Assembly (NCBI GenBank): GCA_026004015.1
Contig: BPIH01000003.1
Span: forward strand, 124,001 to 188,000
Length of the DNA: 64,000 bases
Direction of reading: 5' to 3'
Origin: Chloroflexota bacterium
Lineage (GTDB): Bacteria; Chloroflexota; Limnocylindria; Limnocylindrales; CSP1-4
Shown: positions 43,715 to 52,276 of the stretch, piece by piece
Numbering within the stretch: position 1 is the first letter of the stretch
How the letters are laid out: the number at the start of each line of letters is the position of its first letter
Position numbers and translations under genes: made by a program
The notes under the pieces: generated by a model
What the model was told of the DNA's origin: nothing
The model's database searches: none
Seen by the model: only the letters and a program-made list of their open reading frames with translations

Positions 43715-43945
43715 CTACTTGTTCCGAGCCAGGAACTCCAGGACGTCCTCCAGCCGGAAGCGGCGATCCCCCCGCTTGCAGACCCGGTAGAAGGGGAGCT
43801 CGCCGCGGTCCCCCAACCGCTTCACGGTGTTGACGTGGAGATGGAGGAGCTCGGCGACCTCGCTCGCCGTCAGCATCGGGCCGAGCTCTCGGGCCCGATG
43901 GAGGTCGCGGGCGCGGCTGAGGTCGCGGACGGTCATCGATGCCAT
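43715..43945 (-). CDS. small helix-turn-helix protein (excisionase-like, HTH_17)
   Basis: 76-residue DNA-binding protein. LTASEVAELLHLHVNTVKRLGDRGELPFYRVCKRGDRRFRLEDVLEFL is the MerR-like winged helix of the excisionase/HTH_17 family. ATG 43945 is chosen; the longer frame upstream merely translates a 27-bp tandem repeat. Such proteins act as small regulators or recombination directionality factors, but no integrase is in the window. Its start is 11 nt from the tandem repeats, which may be its binding sites. Confidence 0.75.
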   Translation of the reverse strand: MASMTVRDLSRARDLHRARELGPMLTASEVAELLHLHVNTVKRLGDRGELPFYRVCKRGDRRFRLEDVLEFLARNK

Positions 43946-43956
43946 GCTCTTGCCTC

Positions 43957-44010
43957 GTTGGCGGACGTCTGTAGGGGTTCGGGGTTGGCGGACGTCTGTA
44001 GGGGTTCGGG
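43957..44010. repeat. two exact tandem 27-bp units upstream of the HTH gene
   Basis: The unit starting GTTGGCGGACGTCTG and ending GGGGTTCGGG occurs at 43957-43983 and again at 43984-44010 without a mismatch. It lies directly before the HTH gene start, a position expected for operator iterons. Confidence 0.7.
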
Positions 44011-44232
44011 CGTTTCGACGCACGGGGAGTGGATCGAGGTAGGGATCGGCCACGTCGAGGGCGGAGCGTACGGGTCGGGAGCGCGGCCGCCAAGTCGTAC
44101 CTTCGTCCCAGCGGCAAGTACCACGGATGAGGGAGGCACGCGATGAGAGGAACCGAGCGGTCCCGGCGCCGCAAGCCCCGACCGAACGCGAACCCGAGGC
44201 GGAGCCCGCACGACGATCCGAGGATCCGAGGG

Positions 44233-45801
44233 CTACCAGAGGCCCCTGAGCGCGGCCCTCGCCACCGTTGGCGCCTCCACCGCCACCTGCCCGGCCTCCA
44301 TCATCGCCCCTTCGGCGCCAGCCCGCGCCCCCGTCTCCGGCGTGACGACGATCGCCTGACCGAGGGACCAGAGCGTCGTCGCCGTCAGGAAGACCATGAG
44401 GACCGCCAGCGGCACCTGCCGGAGCCGCAGCTCCCTCGCCGACGCCGCACCCGAGATCCGAGCCGCCGCCAGATGCCCCGCCCAGGCGCCGACCATGTGC
44501 CCGCCGACGACGGCCACGAGCTGGACGGTCCAGACGAGACTCGGCGGCAGCCAGTCGAGGGACGGCTCAAAGAAGGCCGTCCCGAAGACGTCCCAGCCGA
44601 GCTGGAACGGGTCGGAGACGGCGACGACGATCCGTTGCCCGTCGAGAAGAAGGTACGTCAGGTAATGGGCGACGAGGTAGCCGACGGCGATCGGCAGGAG
44701 CCCCGGTCCAACGGCGGCCCAGCCGACCCGGTACGCCACCCCGAGAACGAGGGCCGTCACGAGCCCGAGGAAGGCGAGGAGCAGGGCTGTGGCCCCGAGC
44801 GTGCCCGGCAGGCCGAAGAGGTCGAACCAGAGTTCCGTCTGCGATAGCCCGTCGTAGAGGATGGAGCCCGTGGCGACGGCGACGAGGACGACGACGGGCA
44901 GATTCCAGCTCCCGCGGGCCAGACCGGCCCCGAAGGGCTGGCGCCGCAGCCGACCGGTCGCGGCGTCCTCGACGACCCAGGGAGCGAGCCGCCCCAGGAG
45001 GCCGAACCAGACGCTGAAGACCTCGCCCCGGGCGAGCCACGCGTCGCGCCCCCACTGGACCATGGCGAGGAGGGTGAAGGCCGTGTACCCGACGAGGATC
45101 GTTGCCAGGGGACGACCCGAGCCGGCGACGGTGAAGACGAGCTCGAACCAGACGAAGACGACGAAGCCGACGACGGCCGGCCATTCGGCGAGCCGGCTCG
45201 GGTAGACCGCTGGCCGCAGACCCCGGACCCCGAGCCGGCGGAGGAAATAGGCCCCGGCATCGAAGAGGGTGGCGAAGGGGTTGAGCCAGGCCCAGACCGG
45301 CCCGACGAGGGCCGAGAGCATGGCCAGGCCGACCCAGCCGTAGACCCACAGGAAGAGGGAGCCGACGTCGGCCGCTCCACCCCCGCCGACGATCCCCTGG
45401 GCGACGATCCAGAGCCAGCCCACCAGACCGAGGACGCGGAGGAGGTCGCGGACGGCGGCGGGGATGACGAGCGCCTCACCGAGGGCGGGCGGCGCGCTCC
45501 GCACCTCACGAAGGAAGACGAAAGCGAAGGAGAGGGCGACGGCGATGGCGGCCCCGACGACGTAGACGGCGAGCGGGAGCGGCGACTCGTACCGCCCCGA
45601 GAGGCTGTGGGCGAGGACGACCTCGGGACCGACAGCGCTGAGGGCGGTCAAGGCCAGCCCGACGGCGGTCCCTCGGGCCAGCCCTCGGGCGGCGCCTCGC
45701 CTCCGGCCCCGCCCACCAGGCCCCCGCCCGGCGGTTCCCCGTGCGTCGGTTCCACGCTCGATCGTCCCCGGCCGGGCGATCCCGGTCGCCCTACGGCCCA
45801 T
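44233..45801 (-). CDS. polytopic membrane protein of the copper-type operon
   Basis: 522-residue integral membrane protein with about eleven hydrophobic helices. The N-terminal 55 residues are Arg/Gly-rich, then the polypeptide enters the membrane near VGLALTALSAVGPEVVLAHSLSGR. Histidines occur in membrane-facing positions (VLAHSLSG, VAHYLTYLLLDG, GGHMVGAWAGHLAAAR), as in proteins annotated as fenitrothion-hydrolase-like in actinobacteria. It overlaps the lipoprotein gene, which overlaps the CopC gene, so all three are one operon. A role in copper uptake or loading is plausible but inferred. ATG 45801 is used; 45813 is possible. Confidence 0.65.
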   Translation of the reverse strand: MGRRATGIARPGTIERGTDARGTAGRGPGGRGRRRGAARGLARGTAVGLALTALSAVGPEVVLAHSLSGRYESPLPLAVYVVGAAIAVALSFAFVFLREVRSAPPALGEALVIPAAVRDLLRVLGLVGWLWIVAQGIVGGGGAADVGSLFLWVYGWVGLAMLSALVGPVWAWLNPFATLFDAGAYFLRRLGVRGLRPAVYPSRLAEWPAVVGFVVFVWFELVFTVAGSGRPLATILVGYTAFTLLAMVQWGRDAWLARGEVFSVWFGLLGRLAPWVVEDAATGRLRRQPFGAGLARGSWNLPVVVLVAVATGSILYDGLSQTELWFDLFGLPGTLGATALLLAFLGLVTALVLGVAYRVGWAAVGPGLLPIAVGYLVAHYLTYLLLDGQRIVVAVSDPFQLGWDVFGTAFFEPSLDWLPPSLVWTVQLVAVVGGHMVGAWAGHLAAARISGAASARELRLRQVPLAVLMVFLTATTLWSLGQAIVVTPETGARAGAEGAMMEAGQVAVEAPTVARAALRGLW

Positions 45802-46132
45802 CGAGCGGAGCATCGGCGAGCCGGACGGCGACCCGTTCACCATTCTCGACCCGGTAGACGACGAGGATCGGCACAAGGGTGCGAAGGTGCTCCCGGAGGT
45901 GGGCGGCCGGGAAGGCATCCCCGCCGAGCTCGAGCCGGCCGACCCGGAAGGTGAGGAGGGTCCCGTCGTTCGTTCGGAGGGTGAAGCCTCGGACGTCGGT
46001 CGCCGTCGGAGCGTCGACGGTGACGACGACGCCTCGAGCCGTCTCGGTTCTAGCCTCGCAGCCGGCCAGGGCCCCGACGACGGCGAGGGCGGCGACGAGG
46101 ACGACCAGGTGGGGGCGGCTGCGCTCATGCAC
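45791..46132 (-). CDS. small lipoprotein
   Basis: 113-residue lipoprotein starting GTG at 46132 inside the end of the CopC gene. Lipobox VVGALAGC is followed by a small beta-rich domain (GVVVTVDAPTATDVRGFTLRTNDGTLLTFRVGRLELGG, PILVVYRVENGERVAVRLADA) resembling an OB-like fold. It overlaps the membrane protein gene by about 11 nt. Function unknown; membership of the copper-type operon is the only clue. Confidence 0.65.
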   Translation of the reverse strand: MHERSRPHLVVLVAALAVVGALAGCEARTETARGVVVTVDAPTATDVRGFTLRTNDGTLLTFRVGRLELGGDAFPAAHLREHLRTLVPILVVYRVENGERVAVRLADAPLDGP

Positions 46133-46838
46133 TGCGTCGTCTGACGAGCCAGCCGGCGGCGACGGCGACAACGCCGAGACCGACGACGATGGGCAGGACC
46201 ACGGCGAGGGTGTCTCCACCCGAACCTCCGGGGGAGGCCGGCGGTTCGCTCGACGGCGTCGGACGAGGTGCGGTCGACGGCGAGCCCTCGGCGGTGGGCG
46301 ACGGACTCGGCTCGACCGGAGGCGCTGCCGTGGGTGAGGGCGACGGCGGCGGGAGCGAGGGCGACGGCGGCGGGGACGAGGGCGGCGACAGGGAGGAGCT
46401 CGGCGACGGGCTGGGCGCCTCGACGACCTGGAAGCCGAAGGTCCCCCGCTCGACGTGGCCGTCCTCGGCGACCGCCGTCCAGCGGACCGTGTACGTGCCG
46501 GGCTCGAGGGCGGGCAGCTCGGCCCGCATGGTCAGCCGCTTCGGATCGGCCGGGTCGAGGCCGCCCCGGGCGACGACGGCACCGGCCGCGTCGCGGACCT
46601 CGAGGCTGCTCCGGTCAGCGACGAGCGCCTCGCTGAAGACCGCCACGACCTCCGCCGGAGGCGGGACGGCAGCCCCGTCAGCGGGTGTCGACTCGACGAG
46701 CTCGGCGTGGGCGAGGACCGGCGCCGCGACGAGGAAGAAGACGATGGCGAGGGAGGCGACGAGGGTGACCTCCAGGGCGAGGCTCGCCGGCCAGGGTCGA
46801 CCGGCGGCTGCCCGGCGGTGGACGGGATCAGGTGGCAT
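46125..46838 (-). CDS. CopC-domain protein with Pro/Ser linker and C-terminal membrane anchor
   Basis: 237-residue exported protein. Signal sequence about 21-43 ends LAHAELVES, so His44 becomes the N-terminal copper ligand as in CopC. The domain (VVAVFSEALVADRSSLEVRD, GTYTVRWTAVAEDGHVERGTFGFQV) carries the second His in EDGHVERG. Residues 138-205 are a Pro/Ser/Thr-rich linker, probably wall-spanning, and 211-230 a membrane helix. This is a CopC/YcnJ-N-type Cu(II)-binding protein held at the cell surface. It is first in a three-gene overlapping operon. Confidence 0.82.
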   Translation of the reverse strand: MPPDPVHRRAAAGRPWPASLALEVTLVASLAIVFFLVAAPVLAHAELVESTPADGAAVPPPAEVVAVFSEALVADRSSLEVRDAAGAVVARGGLDPADPKRLTMRAELPALEPGTYTVRWTAVAEDGHVERGTFGFQVVEAPSPSPSSSLSPPSSPPPSPSLPPPSPSPTAAPPVEPSPSPTAEGSPSTAPRPTPSSEPPASPGGSGGDTLAVVLPIVVGLGVVAVAAGWLVRRRSA

Positions 46839-46919
46839 CGCGGCTATTATGGCGATGGCGCCAGCCTGCCGTGGGTGCCGGACCGAGCGTCCCTTCGACG
46901 ATCGCCGGACCCCAGCTCC

Positions 46920-47357
46920 CTACTCCCCTCCGGCGACCGCCGCCGAGGAGGCACCGCTCCGCACCGGCTCCGGAACGGTCTGGAGGAGCGGCGACGAGAG
47001 CATGAGATCGGCGGCGGCGACGTTCGTCGCGATGGGCACGTTGTGGACGTTGCAGACCCGGAGGACCGTCCGGATGTCGGGGTCGTGGGGGTGGGCGCTG
47101 AGCGGGTCGACGAAGAAGAAGACGGCCCGGATTCGTCGCTCGACGACCATGGCCGCGATCTGGGCGTCGCCGCCGAGGGGGCCCGACAGCACCGAGCGGA
47201 CCGCGAGCCCGACCTTGTCGCGGAGGAGGGCGCCCGTCGTGGCCGTGGCGACGAGGTCGAACTCGCCGAGGCGGCCTCGGTTGAAGGTCGCCCAGGCGAC
47301 GAGATCGGCCTTCCGGCCGTCGTGGGCGATGATGGCAAGAGTCGGTCGCTTCGACAT
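46920..47357 (-). CDS. mgsA: methylglyoxal synthase
   Basis: 145-residue enzyme making methylglyoxal from dihydroxyacetone phosphate. LAIIAHDGRKADLVAWA (catalytic-region Asp and Lys), ATATTGALLRDKVGL, VLSGPLGGDAQIAAMV and FFFVDPLSAHPHDPDIRTVLRVCNVHNVPIATN are diagnostic. ATG 47357 follows GGAAGGAAC. It is a phosphate-limitation bypass of glycolysis; regulation is normally by inorganic phosphate at the protein level. It is a single gene between CopC and a small unknown gene. Confidence 0.93.
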   Translation of the reverse strand: MSKRPTLAIIAHDGRKADLVAWATFNRGRLGEFDLVATATTGALLRDKVGLAVRSVLSGPLGGDAQIAAMVVERRIRAVFFFVDPLSAHPHDPDIRTVLRVCNVHNVPIATNVAAADLMLSSPLLQTVPEPVRSGASSAAVAGGE

Positions 47358-47641
47358 GGTCGTTCCTTCCGTGGGAGCGATCGGGCGGACAGAGTCGCGC
47401 GATCGGGCGCCATCCTATCCGAAGCGCCGCCTCCGTCGAACCTCGCCATGAGGGGAGCTCGGTCGGGCCGACGCCATCGTCGGCGGCGGCCCGGAGGCAG
47501 GCGGGGCGGCGCGGGGTCGTGGGTCGAGGGTCAGGGCACCCACGGTACTTCTCGGTCGTGTCGGCGTTCGGTGCCGTGCGGCACCGTCGGCCGTGCCAGA
47601 AGCCGTGCGAGAATCGGAGCCCACCGAGGAGGAAGCCGTCC

Positions 47642-47878
47642 GTGCCGAAGCGAATCACCCGCCCCAACCCTGAGTCGTCCCTCGACCTCTGGGCGAGCCT
47701 CGACCGACCGTCCTTCGAAGCCGACGAGGCCGAGCTCATCGCCCACGTCGATCGCCGGCTCGGCCGATCGACATCCCGGCCGGGGGTCCCGCCGGAACCG
47801 GCCTGGCTCGTCGCGGCCTGCGAGGCTGCCTGGCCGCGTCTCCTCCGGGAGGCCGAGGCGGGCCTGCTCCGAGCCTGA
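47642..47878 (+). CDS. small hypothetical protein
   Basis: 78-residue acidic protein from GTG 47642 with GAGGAA upstream. SSLDLWASLDRPSFEADEAELIAHVDRRLGR and PAWLVAACEAAWPRLLREAEAG look like two helices. No signal or membrane segment was found. It lies between mgsA (divergent) and tRNA-Arg. Not recognised. Confidence 0.5.
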   Translation: MPKRITRPNPESSLDLWASLDRPSFEADEAELIAHVDRRLGRSTSRPGVPPEPAWLVAACEAAWPRLLREAEAGLLRA

Positions 47879-47976
47879 CGCAGCCTGGGCCGACGGCCCG
47901 AGCTGGCGGGGCATTGGTTCCACCGACCCCGCTCCGTCGACCCGGGAACCGGGAAGTGCCCGTTCGGACCAGGGAG

Positions 47977-48052
47977 TGGCGTCCCCGGCAGGATTCGAAC
48001 CTGCGACCGACCGCTTAGAAGGCGGCTGCTCTGTCCTCTGAGCTACGGGGAC
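47977..48052 (-). tRNA. tRNA-Arg (anticodon TCT)
   Basis: Minus-strand cloverleaf with acceptor GTCCCCG/CGGGGAC, D-arm TAGCTCAGAGGACAGAGC, anticodon loop CTTCTAA, T-arm GCAGGTTCGAATCCTGC, discriminator G at 47980 and encoded CCA at 47977-47979. It reads AGA codons, which are rare in this genome. Confidence 0.95.
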
Positions 48053-48181
48053 GCGCCCCTCGAAGTGTAGGGCCGGCGGGCCAAAGCAGGTCGAGGGACC
48101 TTCGCTGGATCGACAGGCGGTCCGCCCGTTCGGGCCGAGCGGCCCTCCGACCTGGGCTGCCCACCGGCTACCCTGGCCGCC

Positions 48182-48956
48182 ATGACGCTCACGAATTTCC
48201 GCGACATCGGCGGCCACCGAACCCGGGACGGCCGACACGTCCGGCGCGGCCTCGCCTACCGATCCACCGAGCTGAGCCGGATCGACGAGGCCGACCGGGC
48301 CGAACTCGAAGCCCTCGGCATCCGAACCGTCGTCGACCTCCGGACGAGCGCCGAGCGCGCCCGCTGGCCGGAGGAGGACAAGCTGCCGCGGTCGGCCGCC
48401 TACGTCCGCGCCGACGTCCTCGCCGACGCGCCCGACGGGACCCCGGCCCAGTTCATTCCGATCATGCACGACCCCGAGGCCGTTCGGGAGCGTCTCGGCG
48501 GCGGCCGGGGCGTCGCCCTCTTCGAGCGGCACTATCGGGACTTCGTCCGGCTGTCGAGCGCCCGCGAGGCGTACCGCCGGCTCTACGCAACCCTCCTCGA
48601 GCCCGACCGCCGGCCACTCGTCTTCCACTGCACGACCGGCAAGGACCGCACCGGCTGGGGCACGGCGGCCCTCCTCCTCCTGCTCGGCGTGCCCGAGGAC
48701 GTCGTCGTCGAGGACTACCTGCGGAGCAACGGCGAACTCGGTCCGCTCATCGAGCCCTTCCTCGCCGAGTTCCGGGCCCGCGGCGGTGACCCGAGCATCC
48801 TCGAACCGCTGGTCGGGGTCCGTCGGGCGTACCTCGAGGCCGCCCTCGACGAGGTCGCCAGGCGCTACGGCTCCATCGAGGGCTACTTCCCGGCGGCCTC
48901 GGCTTCGACGAGCGAGCCATCGAGACGCTTCGCGAGACGTTCCTCGAAGCGCCGTA
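48182..48956 (+). CDS. tyrosine-protein phosphatase, C-terminus frameshifted
   Basis: About 257 residues when restored. TNFRDIGGHRTRDGRHVRRGLAYRS, VVDLRTSAERA and the catalytic P-loop VFHCTTGKDRTGWG (CX5R) identify the bacterial dual-specificity/tyrosine phosphatase family. YGSIEGYF is followed in another frame by GLGFDERAIETLRETFLEAP and a stop at 48956. A one-base loss near 48888-48897 explains this. A TACCCT -10-like element sits 7 nt before ATG 48182, suggesting a leaderless message. Substrate unknown. Confidence 0.82.
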
Positions 48957-49147
48957 GCCGCCGCATCGGGGCCGGACCGGCACGTTCCGGCGGTCGCGGC
49001 GACGCTTCCCGAAGGGATCGCCGAGGGGTCGCGCGTGCCGCAGCACGAGAGGACGCTGGTCGCGACGGCGTGCCATGCAAGCTGACACGACCCGCGGCGA
49101 CGATGGTCGCGCCCCCCGATCGCCGATCAACCATGTGGAGGGAGGTC

Positions 49148-49787
49148 ATGTCGAAAGGCGCCTTCGTTCCCGCCGGGCTCCTTGTGGCGGCGCTCATGCT
49201 CTCGGCCTGCGCTGAACCCGATGTCCGGCCGGGCGGTCCGGCAACATCGGTTCCGGAGGCCACCCCGACGGAGGTCGCCGGAGGCGACGCTGAGCCGACC
49301 GACGCGCCCGAAGCGACCCCGACTCCGGAGCCGACGCCGACCGCAGAGCCGTCCCCGAGCGCTCCACCGCTCTTCCGGCCGGGAGAGCCGGCCATCGTCA
49401 CCCGGGGCGGCGAGGACTACCTGGAAATCACCGTCTCGAAGGTGCGCCGAGAAGAAGCGGTACGGCTCGGGCTACAGCGTCGACACGCCGGCCAAGGGCA
49501 ACGTCTACATCGAGGCGTACGTCACCTACGTCGCCCTCGCCGACGGTGCCGCGTACAACCTCTTCGACTGGCAGGTGTTCTGCAACGACACCGCCGTCGA
49601 CCGGTTCACCTTCGTCCTGTCGGGGCCGGAGCCGGAACTCGGGTCCGGCACGCTGCCGAAGGGCCGCAAGGCCGCGGGGTGGCTCGTCTATGAGGTTCCG
49701 GCGAAGGGTCGCTGCGTCCTCAGCTACGGCGCCAACATGTTCCTCGGCGAGGGTGCCGTCTTCGAGGTCCTGCTCCGCGACTCGTGA
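49148..49787 (+). CDS. lipoprotein with Thr/Pro-rich linker, frameshifted
   Basis: About 213 residues when restored. Signal AGLLVAALMLSAC gives the lipid-attachment Cys. A Thr/Pro/Glu-rich linker (TEVAGGDAEPTDAPEATPTPEP and on) leads to a small beta domain, ITVSKVR then in another frame KKRYGSGYSVDTPAKGNVYIEAYVTYVAL through CVLSYGANMFLGEGAVFEVLL. One extra base near 49444-49450 separates the frames. It resembles the DUF4352-type immunoglobulin-like domains of extracellular lipoproteins. ATG 49148 follows GGAGGGAGG. Confidence 0.72.
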
Positions 49788-49859
49788 GCCGCGCTCGACT
49801 CACCGGCGCCCAGCGTTCGCCCCGCATCCACTGACGTCCGTCCCGAAAGGAGAAGTGCC

Positions 49860-50225
49860 ATGCGCATCGCCGTCTTCGTCCTCGCCCTCGTCGGCGGCAT
49901 CATCGGCCTCCTCGGCACGATGGGCGGCCTCGGCCTGGCCGCCATCGTCGCCGGTCTCGCCCAGAACGCGGCCACGGAGCAGACCGCCAGCGAGGCCGGG
50001 GCCCGACTCCTCGTCGGCTTCGCGGCCGCCGTCGTCACCATCGTCGCCGGCTCGGCCGTCCTCGCCCGAAAGGCCCCCCGACGCTGGGGGGTCGTCCTCA
50101 TCGTGGCCAACGCCGTCGGTCTCGTCGCCGCCGGCGGCTTCTACCTCTTCGGCGGCGTCCTCGGTCTCGTCGCCGGGCTCCTCGCCCTTTTCGTCCGCCC
50201 GGCCGAAGCGACGGTGACGAGCTGA
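49860..50225 (+). CDS. small four-helix membrane protein
   Basis: 121-residue hydrophobic protein with four membrane segments (about 3-20, 22-34, 50-68, 77-111) and short loops. ATG 49860 follows AAAGGAGAAG. It resembles the DUF4064-like small membrane proteins. It lies 72 nt after the lipoprotein gene on the same strand and may be cotranscribed. Function unknown. Confidence 0.6.
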   Translation: MRIAVFVLALVGGIIGLLGTMGGLGLAAIVAGLAQNAATEQTASEAGARLLVGFAAAVVTIVAGSAVLARKAPRRWGVVLIVANAVGLVAAGGFYLFGGVLGLVAGLLALFVRPAEATVTS

Positions 50226-50334
50226 GGCGACCACTCGGACGGGACTCGGGCGGGCGGCCGCCGCTCGCCGACGCGGTGCCCCCGGCCGGGGAACTTCCAG
50301 TCGGCAGCCCGGTCCCCGGTTCTCCGGACCCCGA

Positions 50335-50384
50335 CATGCGGACCCGCCGCTGCGATCGCTCGCCCTGCGGCGGGTCTCCGCATG
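50335..50384. repeat. long stem-loop in the gap before the DNA methyltransferase
   Basis: CATGCGGACCCGCCGC (50335-50350) pairs with GCGGCGGGTCTCCGCATG (50367-50384), 16 paired bases with a two-base bulge and a 16-base loop. No T-run follows. It could be a terminator without U-tract, a structured RNA or an intergenic repeat. It sits within a 435-bp gap otherwise without a gene. Confidence 0.55.
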
Positions 50385-50482
50385 AGCCCCGGGAGCCTCT
50401 TCGCCGGACTGGGACCGGACGGAGGGGACGGGCCCGCGGCGCCGCCACGGCGCCGCTGGTTCCGCTCGCTACCGCGGGCTCG

Positions 50483-50496
50483 CTATCAAGATAGCC
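50483..50496. promoter_or_regulatory. perfect 14-bp palindrome, possible operator
   Basis: GCTATCAAGATAGC is a 6-2-6 palindrome in an otherwise G/C-dominated gap, 165 bp upstream of the DNA methyltransferase ATG. Its A/T-rich centre stands out and suggests a regulator site. Confidence 0.4.
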
Positions 50497-50660
50497 CCAG
50501 GCCGAGGATCTGACCAGGCCCATTCGGCCTCGCCCCGCGACCCGCCGCTTGGTCCCGAGCGGGCACCCGAACGGCCCATGGCGGGCCAAGGAGCGCTGGT
50601 AGACTGCACGGTCGCCGCCGGTACGCCGCCGGCGCCAGCGGAGGGAGACCGCCTGATCCG

Positions 50661-52190
50661 ATGCCCAACGTGCCGTCGACCGCCGAGGCTGCCGCCCCCT
50701 GGCCACGCGAGATCGAGCCCCGCCAGGGCCGGCCCGAGCCGCGCGGACGCCCCCTCCACGGACGCCGTCGGCCGCCGAGTCGGGCCGCCGAGTCCGCCGC
50801 CGGTCAGCTCTCCCTCGGCCTCGACTTCGGGCTCCCGGGGCTGCCGCTCGAGCCCGACTGGCAGCGCCAGCCGCGCCTCTGGGGTCACTCGCTCCACCCG
50901 ATGGCGAGCTACCTCGCCAGCTTCCCGGCCGCCCTCGCCCACGCCTTCATCGCCCGCTACAGTCGGCGGGGCGACGTCGTCCTCGATCCGTTCAGCGGAC
51001 GCGGCACCGTTCCCCTCCAGGCCTGCGCCGAGGGCCGCATCGGCGTCGGCAACGACCTCAACCCCCTCGCCTACCTCCTGACGGCGGCGAAGGTCGAGCC
51101 TGCCGAGCCGGCCGAGGCGGCCACTCGACTCCTCGCCCTCCGGGTCGCCTGGACCGCCGAAGCCGGCCGCTGGGACGACCTGGGCCGTCGGGCCGCGACG
51201 CGGCCGGGCCAGGCCGAGGTCGCGGTGCCGGCGGCGGGTGCCCTCGTCGGGTCCCGCGGCGGCTCGACCGCCCTCGAACGCCTCCCCGAGGAGGTCGCCC
51301 TCGCCTTCCACCCGCGGACCCTCGGCCAGCTCCTCTTCGTCCGGGCCGCCCTCGACCAGACCGAGCGGGTCGATCGCTTCCTCCTCGCCGCCCTGACGGG
51401 CATCCTCCACGGCAAGCGGCCGAGCTACCTGTCGGACGTCATGCCGAACGCCTTCAGCATGGCTCGCCGCTACGTCCGGACCTTCATCCGCGAATCCGGC
51501 TACCGGCCGCCGGAGCGGGACGTCTTCGAGCTCCTGGAGGCGAAGCTGCGGCGGCTCTACCGCGATCCCACTCCCGACGAACCGCCGGGCTCGCCCTGCT
51601 CGGCGACGCCCGCGACGTCGGCCGGCGCCTCGGCGGCCGAGCTCCGTCGCCGGGCCCTCCCCGACCGGGTCCGGCTCGTCGTCGGCTCGCCGCCGTACCT
51701 CAGGGTCGTGAAGTACGGCTACTACAACTGGCTCCGAGCCTGGCTCCTCGGCCTCGACGCCGCCGCCATCGACGCCGCCCTCGACGACGCCCACCGCCGC
51801 GTACCGTACCTCGCCTTCCTCCGCGACGTCCTCGCCGACCTTCGGCCCCTGCTGACCGCCGACGCCGTCGTCGTCCTCGTCGTCGGTGACGTCGAGCGGG
51901 ATCGCGGGCGGGCCCACCCGGAGGGCCTCGGTCTCGCCGAGCAGGTCTGGCAGGCCGCCGCCGAACCGCTCGGCTACGAGCTCGCCGGCGTCATCGTCGA
52001 CCGGGTGGCGGCGGGCCGGAAGATGACGAAGGTCTGGGGCGAGGAAGCGGGTCGGGCGACGAAGACGGACCGAATCCTCGTTCTGGGGGCCACCCGTCTC
52101 GGGGCGAGGCGGGCCCTCGACGCGGCGACGATCCCGGTCGACTGGAGCTGGCCTCCGGGTCTCGTCGAGGGTCTGCGGGCGATCGGCTGA
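50661..52190 (+). CDS. DNA methyltransferase of the amino-methylating (SPPY) type
   Basis: 509-residue enzyme. The SAM-binding motif DPFSGRGTV precedes the catalytic VVGSPPYLRVVKYGYYNWLRAWLLG. A Ser-Pro-Pro-Tyr catalytic motif favours N4-cytosine methylation, though N6-adenine cannot be excluded. HSLHPMASYLASFPAALAHAFIARYS and HGKRPSYLSDVMPNAFSMARRYV fit known orphan methylases. Residues about 313-330 look out of frame: the alternative frame reads GLALLGDARDVGRRLGG there, so two compensating slips near 51580 and 51650 are likely. No restriction enzyme gene is nearby. The N-terminal 50 residues are Arg/Pro-rich. Confidence 0.8.
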   Translation: MPNVPSTAEAAAPWPREIEPRQGRPEPRGRPLHGRRRPPSRAAESAAGQLSLGLDFGLPGLPLEPDWQRQPRLWGHSLHPMASYLASFPAALAHAFIARYSRRGDVVLDPFSGRGTVPLQACAEGRIGVGNDLNPLAYLLTAAKVEPAEPAEAATRLLALRVAWTAEAGRWDDLGRRAATRPGQAEVAVPAAGALVGSRGGSTALERLPEEVALAFHPRTLGQLLFVRAALDQTERVDRFLLAALTGILHGKRPSYLSDVMPNAFSMARRYVRTFIRESGYRPPERDVFELLEAKLRRLYRDPTPDEPPGSPCSATPATSAGASAAELRRRALPDRVRLVVGSPPYLRVVKYGYYNWLRAWLLGLDAAAIDAALDDAHRRVPYLAFLRDVLADLRPLLTADAVVVLVVGDVERDRGRAHPEGLGLAEQVWQAAAEPLGYELAGVIVDRVAAGRKMTKVWGEEAGRATKTDRILVLGATRLGARRALDAATIPVDWSWPPGLVEGLRAIG

Positions 52191-52276
52191 CAGGGCCCGC
52201 CGGGCCGCCGGCCCGCGCCCGCCCGAACGAGGCGCGCGGTCGCGACCGGATGGATGCGCTCGCCCAGCCCGGCCAC

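Noticed and set aside
44143-44232. Possible small gene starting at ATG 44143 behind GGGAGG
   Set aside because: The frame continues for 200 codons entirely antisense to the membrane protein gene and has no conserved features; only the ribosome-site-like start is attractive.
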